From Chryseobacterium gleum (GTDB lineage Bacteria; Bacteroidota; Bacteroidia; Flavobacteriales_D; Sanyastnellaceae), in the NCBI GenBank assembly GCA_943330925.2, contig CALQJP020000051.1, positions 1-10,430 of the forward strand: a stretch of DNA of 10,430 nt, read 5' to 3'. The position numbers and the translations under genes were made by a program. Shown here piece after piece: positions 1-6,566 of the stretch (positions within the stretch are counted from its first letter, which is position 1; each line of letters begins with the position of its first letter). Under the pieces are notes generated by a model. It did no database searches. It was given only the letters and a program-made list of their open reading frames with translations, and had not been told where the DNA came from.

Positions 1-251
1 TACTCACTCCTGCCAAAATCGAGCATTTTCACCTTGCTCTCAACATTCACAGCAACTTCTACTCGCCTGTCTTCGGTGAAAACCGTAACTTCTACTCCAG
101 TAGGTGGACTCAGAAAACTCCAACCGCGTTCGGCAAATAGGGTGTTGCCGGAACTATTCATTTTTGTTTCAACTAGCTTCATCTCTCGAAGCACTTCTTG
201 CGCAAGGTGCAATGCACGCTGCTTAGAACAGTAAAATACTTTCGACGTCAT
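1..251 (-). CDS. Hypothetical protein, N-terminal part only (cut by the window edge)
   Basis: An open frame runs from an ATG at 251 off the left end of the window, giving the first 83 residues. It begins MTSKVFYCSKQRALHLAQEV and reaches a segment reading VNVESKVKMLDFGRSE. There is no signal peptide or membrane segment. The N-terminal part looks helical (LHLAQEVLREMKLVET). It is followed by short alternating hydrophobic stretches typical of beta strands (VEVTVFTEDRRVEVAVNV), so a small alpha+beta fold is plausible. I do not recognise the family and give no function. The start is supported by a TTG-N19-CATCTTTG promoter-like element ending 21 bases upstream (273-302). The gene runs in the same direction as the radical SAM gene, but the 136 bp gap and its own promoter suggest separate transcription. 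Confidence 0.7.
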   Translation of the reverse strand, partial: MTSKVFYCSKQRALHLAQEVLREMKLVETKMNSSGNTLFAERGWSFLSPPTGVEVTVFTEDRRVEVAVNVESKVKMLDFGRSE

Positions 252-272
252 TGCGATTAGTTAAGGGAAATA

Positions 273-302
273 CAAAGATGCACGAATTCTTTAAGAAGTC
301 AA
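273..302 (-). promoter_or_regulatory. Bacteroidota-type promoter for the left-edge gene
   Basis: On the minus strand, TTG (300-302) and CATCTTTG (273-280) are separated by exactly 19 bases. The known Bacteroidota housekeeping consensus is TTG-N17-23-TAnnTTTG, so the -7 box matches at all but one fixed position. Transcription would start about 4-6 bases past the box, giving a leader of roughly 15-20 bases before the ATG at 251. Confidence 0.5.
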
Positions 303-344
303 GTGAAAAGCAAAGAAAACCAACCGGTTATGAATTTACAATGA

Positions 345-361
345 CAACATTCCAAATGTTG
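345..361 (-). terminator. Hairpin after the radical SAM gene (weak terminator candidate)
   Basis: A perfect 7-bp inverted repeat, CAACATT and AATGTTG around a 3-base loop, begins 27 bases past the radical SAM stop codon. No U tract follows in the minus-strand direction, so it does not meet the usual intrinsic-terminator pattern. It may instead protect a 3' end or have no role. Confidence 0.25.
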
Positions 362-387
362 CCGATGAAATGAAGCGACCAAGTTTC

Positions 388-1707
388 TTACCTACCAAGC
401 TCTATTCGAATCGCATTGTATTTCGTCTGCACTTCGTTGGGCGGATTAAAATATCCATAGGCCAGATGAGGAAACTCTTGCCTGATCTTAACCATCATCT
501 GACGAACCCCCATTCCGGGCTTCAGTTCCGTAATGCCCAGTTTCCCTAAATACCAATCGGGATCTATGTTGAAATTGCGCCATTGGATCATAGATAAATC
601 GCTATAGCGAATCCAATCGCGGAGCGCCTCATACTCCTCCTCCTGATCGGTCATACCGGGGAAAGTGAAATAGTTGATGCTTGCCCAGCCGCCGAACTGG
701 CGAACAATTCGCGCGCTTTCCCTTATGTCCTCGAATGCATAGTTATTGGGTAAATAGTAGGACTCGTAAACTGATTTTCGAGCTGAGTTGGTGCTCACTC
801 GAATTGAATTCAGACCGGCCTTCATCAACTCCTCCACTGCCTTTGGCTTGCTTCCATTCGTATTCAAGTTGATGATGCCCCGCGATGTTTTCTTGCGAAT
901 AGCAATGATTGCGTCGCGCATCAGTTGCCATACGAGCAGAGGCTCACCCTCGCAGCCCTGGCCAAAACTTACAATCGGTCGCTCTGCGCTCTCCAAATGC
1001 GGTACCGTGAATTCAACGATTTCATCGACAGTCGGAATGAATGTGAGTCGGTCCTGAGGAGAGGTCAATTCATGCTCCTCCGGTTGAAACGAAATACACC
1101 CCAGGCAATTGCTATTGCAGGCCGGCGAAACCGGAATTGGACATTCCCAGCGACCCATAAAAAAATTGCGGGCAGCAGGGCAACAATAGCGAATGCTGCA
1201 ATTGTTGCCGAGGTGCTGAATGAGTCTATTCTCCGGATGTTGCTCCAGTCGCTTTTTAGTCTCTTCAATAATCAATTCCTGATCAAAGTTTTCCAGATCT
1301 TGGCGTTCATCTGCATCGATTCGAACCGCAGTCGTATAGAACTTCCCGTCGAGCCAGCCCACCACCGTGTAGCAATACAAAGGCAAAGTTGGCGCGCCCT
1401 CCTCTTCCGTGCCGAAAGCAGCCATGTATAATTGTGTGTATGCCGGAGCATTGAGTGCGGCTACGGCTTGCACCTCTTCGCAAACGTCGAACTCTCCTGT
1501 TTCCAGGTTCAGTCCATAGGGACGTCGTCCGGGCAGCGTAAACAAGTCGCTTCCGGTAGGCAACTCAATGAAGTCTTCCGGAGTAAGCGGGTATACGTCA
1601 TAGCCACTGCGACCTACCGCTTCGTAGCGTTCATCTTCGAATATATTACCATCGGCATCTGCGTAAACCATAAATGGCACGCGTCGAGGATGAGAGAGAG
1701 GCTTCAT
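388..1707 (-). CDS. Radical SAM protein of unknown substrate
   Basis: This 439-residue protein is a radical SAM enzyme: a [4Fe-4S] cluster held by three cysteines cleaves S-adenosylmethionine to start radical chemistry. The cluster motif is CNSNCLGC (Cys197, Cys201, Cys204), the canonical CxxxCxxC. Downstream are SFGQGCEGEPL (about 248-257), corresponding to the SAM-binding GGEP element, and LNTNGSKP (281-288), a typical TIM-barrel strand. The first ~190 residues form a separate domain with MVYADADGNIF near the start, LFTLPGRRPYGLN (55-67) and a cysteine-rich stretch just before the barrel (Cys170, 175, 176, 189). Those extra cysteines might bind a second cluster, which is inference. There is no SPASM-like C-terminal cysteine cluster. 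It lies 12 bp behind a YkgJ-like gene on the same strand, so the two are probably co-transcribed. No Shine-Dalgarno is seen; Met13 is a possible alternative start. Radical SAM membership is very secure, but the substrate is unknown. Confidence 0.93.
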   Translation of the reverse strand: MKPLSHPRRVPFMVYADADGNIFEDERYEAVGRSGYDVYPLTPEDFIELPTGSDLFTLPGRRPYGLNLETGEFDVCEEVQAVAALNAPAYTQLYMAAFGTEEEGAPTLPLYCYTVVGWLDGKFYTTAVRIDADERQDLENFDQELIIEETKKRLEQHPENRLIQHLGNNCSIRYCCPAARNFFMGRWECPIPVSPACNSNCLGCISFQPEEHELTSPQDRLTFIPTVDEIVEFTVPHLESAERPIVSFGQGCEGEPLLVWQLMRDAIIAIRKKTSRGIINLNTNGSKPKAVEELMKAGLNSIRVSTNSARKSVYESYYLPNNYAFEDIRESARIVRQFGGWASINYFTFPGMTDQEEEYEALRDWIRYSDLSMIQWRNFNIDPDWYLGKLGITELKPGMGVRQMMVKIRQEFPHLAYGYFNPPNEVQTKYNAIRIELGR

Positions 1708-1719
1708 TTTGTTTTGAAT

Positions 1720-2241
1720 CTATTTGATAACACCCTTTTCACGCATGATGGCATTCAGCTTTTCCACCATCACCAATGTAGCCGGACAACGCGCCATGTT
1801 GGGGATGAAAACTTCTTCGACCTGATCTTTAAAATCTTTCCGGTGAAAATGCGGAAACTCAGCACAGTCCGACGGGCGTATTTCGTAGATCGTGCATAGC
1901 CCCTTTTTCTTGTCGAAATGCTGACAGGGCGTGCTGTCGTTCATGATGTCACCCGTCTTCTCCTCAGTGTATAGATACTTCTCGTAATACTGAGCAGAGC
2001 TCATCCCGAAATGCGCTGCAACACGCTTTATCTCCGACTTCTTCCAAGTTGGGGTCATTTCCATGCAGCAATGGCCACAAGCTACACAACTCACATCCTT
2101 CCATGTTGCCTCTGTAGCGCTCTTCACATCAGCCAGCAAGCCTTTTGGGTTTTTCTTGACAATTTTCTTCAGATCGGCCGCAAGCGTTTTCTTTTTAGCA
2201 TTGGCGCGACGTGTATAATACGCTACATCGATTTTTTTCAT
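1720..2241 (-). CDS. YkgJ-family cysteine-cluster protein
   Basis: This protein of 173 residues belongs to the YkgJ-type putative zinc- or iron-binding family. The signature is CVACGHCC (Cys52, 55, 58, 59), followed by CQHFDKKKGLCTIYEIRPSDC (Cys106, 116, 126) and a last Cys152 in MARCPA. That arrangement of about eight conserved cysteines probably binds Fe-S or zinc; the family's molecular role is not well established. The N-terminal 45 residues are lysine-rich and helical, and no signal peptide is present, so it should be cytoplasmic. I chose the ATG at 2241. The frame extends to a GTG at 2298, but those 19 extra residues (rich in Ser and Gln) do not look like part of the fold. The radical SAM gene follows after 12 bp, suggesting a two-gene operon. 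A role in supplying or sensing metal for that enzyme is possible but unproven. Confidence 0.88.
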   Translation of the reverse strand: MKKIDVAYYTRRANAKKKTLAADLKKIVKKNPKGLLADVKSATEATWKDVSCVACGHCCMEMTPTWKKSEIKRVAAHFGMSSAQYYEKYLYTEEKTGDIMNDSTPCQHFDKKKGLCTIYEIRPSDCAEFPHFHRKDFKDQVEEVFIPNMARCPATLVMVEKLNAIMREKGVIK

Positions 2242-2338
2242 AGAGCTTTTACTGGTCAACGAAACTAGCTGTTGAAAACCTCCGATAGAAGAAGGCACTT
2301 AGAGAATTATTGGCTATGGAATGTTGATGAAAGAGAAT

Positions 2339-2354
2339 AAAAAAAAGGCAAGCC
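2339..2354 (-). terminator. U-tract end of the SRP RNA gene
   Basis: On the minus strand the 3' arm of the SRP RNA closing helix (GGCUUGCC, 2347-2354) is followed directly by eight Ts (2339-2346). The long RNA hairpin plus the U run should act as its intrinsic terminator, separating this gene from the YkgJ-like gene downstream. Confidence 0.7.
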
Positions 2355-2441
2355 CAATTTATCGCACCGCTACAACCGTCTGCCTTTGCTGCCTTCCGGC
2401 CCTGGAGGATTGGACAGGAGCTGGTCGTAAAAGACTTGCCC
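2347..2441 (-). ncRNA. ffs: Bacterial signal recognition particle RNA (4.5S type)
   Basis: The minus strand carries the conserved SRP domain IV core: CCAGGGCCGGAAGGCAGCA followed by AAGGCAG. This matches the E. coli 4.5S pattern CAGGTCCGGAAGGAAGCAG, including the GGAA tetraloop and the asymmetric loop that binds Ffh. The ends pair over eight bases (GGCAAGUC at 2433-2440 with GGCUUGCC at 2347-2354), so the whole transcript folds into one long hairpin of about 95 nt, the small SRP RNA form without an Alu domain. It acts with Ffh and FtsY to deliver nascent membrane proteins to the Sec translocon. A TAnnTTTG box lies nine bases upstream and a T run closes the gene. The 5' end is uncertain by a few bases. 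Confidence 0.93.
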
Positions 2442-2449
2442 TTTGCCGG

Positions 2450-2457
2450 CAAAAGTA
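2450..2457 (-). promoter_or_regulatory. -7 element (TACTTTTG) of the SRP RNA promoter
   Basis: TACTTTTG on the minus strand is a full match to the Bacteroidota -7 consensus TAnnTTTG and sits nine bases before the closing helix of the SRP RNA, where a start site is expected. No TTG is found at 17-23 bases further upstream, so the -33 part is weak or absent. Confidence 0.55.
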
Positions 2458-2523
2458 AGGTTGTTTCAACAAACCTTCGTAGGTTTTTTCTTAAAATTGA
2501 ATCCCCCACTTCTGGATGCCCCC

Positions 2524-2531
2524 TATTTTTG
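2524..2531 (+). promoter_or_regulatory. -7 element (TATTTTTG) ahead of the DUF4199-glycosyltransferase pair
   Basis: TATTTTTG matches TAnnTTTG perfectly and lies 22 bases before the ATG at 2554. The nearest TTG (2497-2499) is 24 bases upstream, one more than the usual 17-23 range. It diverges from the SRP RNA promoter, whose start is only about 85 bp away. Confidence 0.45.
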
Positions 2532-2553
2532 GCAAAATCAATAGATTCACAGA

Positions 2554-3090
2554 ATGAAAGAAAGTGTTCTCCGCTATGGAATAATCGTGGGTGTTGTTAT
2601 AAGCGCTTACATGGCATTGCTCTATGCTGCCGGAATGGATGTTTTTGCGAATTGGTGGTATTCAGTAATCATGTACCCCATTTCCATCGGGTTGATCTGT
2701 TACTTCACCATCCAACTGCGCAATAAGCATGAATCGGAGCCATTTCAATTGAAGCAGACATTCATCATTTTGCTCTCCATGCTCATGCTTGCCACATTGG
2801 TTTCAACCATTTGGAATATTGTGCTTTTCAATGTAATTGATAAGAGCCTAGCAAAGGAACTTTCCGTTCGCATTTTGGAAGAGACCGAAAAAACCATGGA
2901 AAAATGGGGCGCACCTGAAGAGGCCATTAAAGAGACTTTGAAGGAAATGAAAGACCTGCCCTCGCAGTTTAAACCCGTTGCTCAACTCCTGAGCTGGTTG
3001 AAAGGAGGTCTTTTCATGGCCTTGATCAGCGTAATTTGTGCTTCTTTCATCAAGCGAAAAGAACAAAAAAACCCGTTCATCACAGCATGA
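2554..3090 (+). CDS. DUF4199 domain-containing membrane protein
   Basis: This small integral membrane protein of 178 residues fits the DUF4199 family, which is largely confined to Bacteroidota and has no established function. Four hydrophobic helices are visible at about residues 8-27, 33-54, 69-95 and 147-167. Between helices 3 and 4 there is a charged, probably helical segment (97-140) rich in Glu and Lys, with EETEKTMEKWG and EAIKETLKEM. The KRKEQK motif after the last helix suggests a cytoplasmic C-terminus. The gene overlaps the following glycosyltransferase by four bases (ATGA), so the two are translationally coupled. Pairing of DUF4199 with a GT2 enzyme is familiar in Bacteroidota from memory; a role in supporting that enzyme in the membrane is inference. 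A TATTTTTG promoter box lies 22 bases upstream. Confidence 0.87.
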   Translation: MKESVLRYGIIVGVVISAYMALLYAAGMDVFANWWYSVIMYPISIGLICYFTIQLRNKHESEPFQLKQTFIILLSMLMLATLVSTIWNIVLFNVIDKSLAKELSVRILEETEKTMEKWGAPEEAIKETLKEMKDLPSQFKPVAQLLSWLKGGLFMALISVICASFIKRKEQKNPFITA

Positions 3091-4040
3091 AAGACATCTC
3101 GCTCGTAATACCCTTGCTCAATGAGGCGGAGTCATTGCCGGAGTTGCATGCGTGGATCAAGCGTGTATGTGACAGCGCATCCCTGAGCTATGAAATCTTG
3201 TTTATTGATGACGGGTCCAAAGACGACTCCTGGAAAATCATAAGTCAGCTCAAGACTAACAACCCCGAAGTGCGTGGCATTCGATTCCAGCGAAACTATG
3301 GCAAGAGCGCTGCTCTGCATACCGGATTTGATGCTTGCAATGGAAACGTGGTCATTACTATGGATGCCGACTTGCAGGACTCGCCAGACGAGATTCCGGA
3401 ATTGTATCGCATGATCACTTCCGAAGGATTCGACTTGGTGAGTGGCTGGAAAAAGAAACGGCACGACCCGATTTCAAAGACAATTCCCACGAAACTATAC
3501 AACTGGGCAACACGCAGAATGAGCGGAATTTACCTTCATGATTTCAACTGCGGACTGAAAGCCTATTCCAATGAGGTTGTAAAAAGCGTAGAGATTTTCG
3601 GTGAAATGCACCGCTACATTCCGGTCATTGCCCATCGTGAAGGATTCAAAAAGATTGGTGAAAAGGTCGTTGAACACAGAGCACGTAAATACGGAACCAC
3701 GAAATTCGGATTGGAGCGATTCATCAATGGTCCACTCGACTTGATGACGATTATGTTCATCTCTAAGTTTGGCAAACGGCCCATGCACATTTTCGGGACC
3801 ATTGGCGCCACAACCTTTGTAATCGGCTTAGGACTTACGGCGTATCTTATTCTTCAGAAATTCATGCACTTGTATGTATGGCATAGCAAGGCACCTCTTG
3901 TGGCCGACCAGGCAAGTTTCTATATCGCCCTCACCTCCATGATTCTTGGTACTCAGCTGTTCCTCGCCGGATTTGTTGGTGAGTTGATCACACGCAATTC
4001 AGCGTCAAGGAATCAGTATAAAATTCGTGAGGAATTGTAA
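3087..4040 (+). CDS. Family 2 glycosyltransferase (polyprenyl-phosphate sugar transferase type)
   Basis: This 317-residue enzyme has a GT-A fold catalytic domain and two C-terminal membrane helices, the layout of DPM1/GtrB/ArnC-like enzymes. These transfer a sugar from a nucleotide donor to polyprenyl phosphate at the inner face of the cytoplasmic membrane. Visible motifs are the start KDISLVIPLLNEAESL, FIDDGSKDDSW (39-49), MDADLQDSPDEIPE (92-105) with the metal-binding DxD at 93-95, SGWKKKRHDP (119-128), DFNCGLKAY (152-160) and RKYGTTKFGLER (200-211). Hydrophobic helices span about 233-257 and 277-299. I chose the ATG at 3087, which begins at the conserved first strand and overlaps the DUF4199 stop as ATGA; an upstream extension to 3036 would run inside that gene and looks unreal. 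The sugar and acceptor cannot be read from the sequence. The product probably feeds cell-surface glycan or glycoprotein synthesis. Confidence 0.93.
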   Translation: MKDISLVIPLLNEAESLPELHAWIKRVCDSASLSYEILFIDDGSKDDSWKIISQLKTNNPEVRGIRFQRNYGKSAALHTGFDACNGNVVITMDADLQDSPDEIPELYRMITSEGFDLVSGWKKKRHDPISKTIPTKLYNWATRRMSGIYLHDFNCGLKAYSNEVVKSVEIFGEMHRYIPVIAHREGFKKIGEKVVEHRARKYGTTKFGLERFINGPLDLMTIMFISKFGKRPMHIFGTIGATTFVIGLGLTAYLILQKFMHLYVWHSKAPLVADQASFYIALTSMILGTQLFLAGFVGELITRNSASRNQYKIREEL

Positions 4041-4109
4041 GCAACAGAACGAAATCGCAAACAGACAACTTGATATTCTAGCAAAGGATTTATCAAGTAG
4101 ATCTCATAA

Positions 4110-4136
4110 AAAAAGGCCGCACGAAGCGGCCTTTTT
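4110..4136. terminator. Bidirectional intrinsic terminator between converging genes
   Basis: A 6-bp GC-only stem, GGCCGC (4115-4120) with GCGGCC (4126-4131), closes a five-base loop. It is flanked by five As on the left (4110-4114) and five Ts on the right (4132-4136), which extend the stem to 11 bp. It serves the glycosyltransferase on the plus strand and the T9SS protein on the minus strand, whose stop is 19 bp away. Confidence 0.9.
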
Positions 4137-4154
4137 CATTATTTGATCTATCAC

Positions 4155-6455
4155 TTATTGCTTAACGAGCGGCTTCACTGCGCGAGCAGAACCATTCACC
4201 ATTTCTACGAAATAGTATCCTGCAGACAAATCAGTCAAGTCCTCCTGAATTTGAACAGTTGCAGTACCTGCACCTTGAGTTATCGAGCGAACCAAACAAC
4301 CTTCAGCACCGTAGATATTTACGGTAACTACTTTCAATGGATCGAGTGATGTTGCATTAACGATAATACCTCCGTTGGTTGGGTTCGGATATATAGAGAA
4401 CTCCATTTCCAAACCATTTGTGATGCCAAGACCACTGCCCGAGTTGTACATGCATGAACCGTCATCGAAAGATGCCTGCGGATTGTAGTTGAGAGCCTCA
4501 ACATCGGTGCAACCCGGAAGTACTCCGCAATCTGAATTCACTGCAATCATATCGATAGCGTTTGAGCCATAGTACAATGATCCTTCGTAATAGGCATTGC
4601 CCATCGACATCATGTAATACGCACCGTTCCATCCATCGCCCCAGCTGTCAGTGAGAATCAATTGATAGCAACCATCGACCACGCAAGCGTACTCTGTATA
4701 CCATCCCCAGCTTGAATAACCCGAGCCTGATGCCACTTCAACACCTGCTGCATCTACGAGGCTCCAACCAACTTCAGAACCCCAGTTTGAGGTTACAATT
4801 TGAATGGTTACCAGGTTATCTGTGCAGTTCAGAGGGTATTGGCATGAACCATCGTCTTCGTTGGCCAGCGCATTATAGTTCAATGCTGTAGGGTCAGTGC
4901 AGCCCGCAATAACAGGCACACAACCTTCTGCATTTATTCCGAAATAGTCAGCACCCTCAAAGCCATTAGAGAGGGTGAAAATGTTGATTGTTTGGCCATT
5001 TACGACTACATCAAGGTAACCACTGTCCCAACCATCCCCGAAAGAATCGAACATGGCAACGGTATAACAACCATCCAACAGACAAGCATATTGGGTAGTT
5101 GCTCCTGAACCTGCAGCGATTGTATTTCCTAATTCATCATAGATCACGTAAGACGATTCATTAGGAAACATTCCCTGGTTAAGAATGAACTCTGTTACAT
5201 TACCCAAACAATCGTTCATGTAGACGCAAGTGCCATTTTCAACAGCTGCAAGCGGATCAAAGTTTACCGCAGTTGAATCGGTGCAGCCTACAGTAGGATA
5301 AACGCAAGTGCCATTTTCCATGTTAGCTTCAGCGTTGTAATTCAATGCTGCAGGATCGGTGCAGCCGAACACCGGACCGCACGTACCATCGATGCTGAAT
5401 TGAACGGAAGCAAATTGAGCATCCGCATTAGGATGTGCATTGATTACTTGCGTACCAAATGCATTCACCCAGAAGTAGCCATTGTACCAACCAAATGGTC
5501 CTGTATTGTTGATCATGTTGGCAGTGTAACAAACACCCGGTTGCAAGCAAATGCTCGCGTATACGATAGCTCCATTATTCAAACCTGTAGCATAATAAAC
5601 CTCGTTACCTTGATCATCTAATATTTGTAATTCCACCTGGTTACCATTCGAGAATGTGCAGATGTATAGGCTTGCCATAGTGCTTCCAGCGCCGTTGCAG
5701 TAGGTGCAAGAGCCATTGTCAATTGTAGCAGCAGGGTTGAAGTTAGTAGCAGATGCATCTGTGCAACCTTCAATGATACATGAACCGTCTTCAGCGTTTG
5801 CCGCTTGGTTGTAGTTCAAGGCCATTGGATTGGTGCAACCGTATACCCAAGCAAAACACGAACCGTCGTCGATAGTCGCATATGGATTGAAGTTGGCTGC
5901 TGTAGCATCGGTGCATCCCGCATATACACATGTATCCGCTGAATTGGCCAATGGGTTGAAGTTGGAGGCGTTAGGATCCATGCAACCTGAAACCATATCG
6001 CCGCAAGAAACAATCAAGCTGTATGGGCCTGAATTGCCTCCGAATCCCCCCATACGAATAAGGTATGAATCACCGGCGATAACCTGGAATGACAGCATGC
6101 TTTGCATATTGCAGGCATCGTCATTTTGAACATAGCAACTCAAGTTTCCGCAAGAGCCGGTGAAGACGTGCAGATAGGTATCCATCGTTCCGCCACAGGT
6201 TGAAAGAGTAACAAAACCTGATTCTGTAGCAGTATAAGAATACCAAGCTTGACCCCCCGAGCCTACTCCCGAGCAGACTAATGATGCTCCGGAAGTAATG
6301 TTATCGTTTGGGCTACCCAAGGTATTCCCTGAATAAACAATGCCACATTCAAGTGCCATTGCGTTTTCGCAGGTAGCGCCTGGATCAACTTGGGCGCTAG
6401 AAATTTGGCTTAGACCAAAAAAAATCGACACACAAAGTGCTAGAATTTTTCTCAT
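4155..6455 (-). CDS. Secreted repeat protein with T9SS type A sorting domain
   Basis: This 766-residue protein starts with a Sec signal peptide (MRKILALCVSIFFGLSQISSA, cleavage near AQ at 21-22). Residues about 25-152 form a PPC-like beta domain with paired cysteines and WYSYTATESGFVTLSTCGGT. Eight short GC-TD...NYNP...DGSC repeats follow (157-176, 180-200, 206-226, 230-250, 364-384, 390-410, 518-538, 648-668). Three related beta modules sit between repeats: about 251-361, 413-515 and 541-645. The last two share DGCY followed by DS(F/W)GDGW; the first has a diverged GVCY...GPFGWYNGY. The tail (684-766: EFSIYPNPTNGG, then LSAGYYFVEMVNG) is a type A sorting domain, directing export by T9SS and surface attachment or release. 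The ATG at 6455 fits the signal peptide exactly; the frame extends 31 codons upstream without looking coding. Cysteine pairs probably form disulfides. It is likely a surface adhesin or structural protein; no catalytic domain is seen. Confidence 0.93.
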   Translation of the reverse strand: MRKILALCVSIFFGLSQISSAQVDPGATCENAMALECGIVYSGNTLGSPNDNITSGASLVCSGVGSGGQAWYSYTATESGFVTLSTCGGTMDTYLHVFTGSCGNLSCYVQNDDACNMQSMLSFQVIAGDSYLIRMGGFGGNSGPYSLIVSCGDMVSGCMDPNASNFNPLANSADTCVYAGCTDATAANFNPYATIDDGSCFAWVYGCTNPMALNYNQAANAEDGSCIIEGCTDASATNFNPAATIDNGSCTYCNGAGSTMASLYICTFSNGNQVELQILDDQGNEVYYATGLNNGAIVYASICLQPGVCYTANMINNTGPFGWYNGYFWVNAFGTQVINAHPNADAQFASVQFSIDGTCGPVFGCTDPAALNYNAEANMENGTCVYPTVGCTDSTAVNFDPLAAVENGTCVYMNDCLGNVTEFILNQGMFPNESSYVIYDELGNTIAAGSGATTQYACLLDGCYTVAMFDSFGDGWDSGYLDVVVNGQTINIFTLSNGFEGADYFGINAEGCVPVIAGCTDPTALNYNALANEDDGSCQYPLNCTDNLVTIQIVTSNWGSEVGWSLVDAAGVEVASGSGYSSWGWYTEYACVVDGCYQLILTDSWGDGWNGAYYMMSMGNAYYEGSLYYGSNAIDMIAVNSDCGVLPGCTDVEALNYNPQASFDDGSCMYNSGSGLGITNGLEMEFSIYPNPTNGGIIVNATSLDPLKVVTVNIYGAEGCLVRSITQGAGTATVQIQEDLTDLSAGYYFVEMVNGSARAVKPLVKQ
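4452..4514 (-). repeat. GCTD repeat unit 8
   Basis: Codes for GCTDVEALNYNPQASFDDGSC (21 residues in frame), the last of eight related units. It sits between the third beta module and the short GS-rich linker to the sorting domain. Confidence 0.85.
4842..4904 (-). repeat. GCTD repeat unit 7
   Basis: Codes for a unit beginning GCTDPTALNYNALAN and ending DDGSC. It stands alone between the second and third beta modules, so each module is bordered by repeats on both sides. Confidence 0.85.
5226..5366 (-). repeat. GCTD repeat units 5 and 6 (tandem pair)
   Basis: Two units: GCTDPAALNYNAEANMENGTC (5304-5366) and one starting GCTDSTAVNFDPLAAVENGTC (5226-5288). Both end in ENGTC rather than DDGSC, suggesting that one arose from the other by duplication after the block was established. 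Confidence 0.85.
5706..5987 (-). repeat. GCTD repeat units 1 to 4 (tandem block)
   Basis: Four units at 5928-5987, 5856-5918, 5778-5840 and 5706-5768, starting GCMDPNASNFNP, GCTDATAANFNP, GCTNPMALNYNQ and GCTDASATNFNP. Unit 1 is one residue shorter and lacks the DGSC ending (it reads SADTC). The period is 71-78 bp, because linkers of three to five residues vary. Confidence 0.88.
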
Positions 6456-6535
6456 GGATTTGTTTTTTATTAATGGTTTTTGTCCTAAACAATTCAGGAC
6501 GTACAAGGTTAAACATAATTCAAGTTGAAAGACAT

Positions 6536-6558
6536 AAAAAAGATGCAAATGGTTGCAT
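6536..6558 (-). terminator. Intrinsic terminator of mnmA
   Basis: Nine bases past the mnmA stop, the minus strand carries a 6-bp hairpin (ATGCAA, loop CCAT, TTGCAT), one base, then six Ts (6536-6541). The stem is AT-rich and therefore weak, but position and U tract fit. It also lies in the leader of the T9SS gene, about 80 bp ahead of its start. Confidence 0.55.
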
Positions 6559-6566
6559 TCCTAATT

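Noticed and set aside
925..1431. A 168-residue open frame on the plus strand
   Set aside because: It lies entirely antisense to the radical SAM gene, whose cysteine motifs are unmistakable; the translated product is arginine-rich with no recognisable domain.
1432..1899. A 155-residue plus-strand open frame bridging the radical SAM and YkgJ-like genes
   Set aside because: It is antisense to two genes supported by conserved cysteine motifs.
2242..2298. N-terminal extension of the YkgJ-like protein to a GTG at 2298
   Set aside because: The added 19 residues are unlike the lysine-rich helical start of the protein, and a good ATG exists at 2241.
2249..2509. An 86-residue minus-strand open frame over the SRP RNA
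   Set aside because: It overlaps a structured RNA gene with its own promoter and T run, and the product shows no protein features.
4452..5987. Regularly spaced repeats considered as a CRISPR array
   Set aside because: The repeats are diverged at DNA level, stay in one reading frame and code for a conserved 21-residue protein unit.
6456..6548. Upstream extension of the T9SS protein to an ATG at 6548
   Set aside because: It would place 31 residues before a textbook signal peptide and would overlap the mnmA terminator hairpin.
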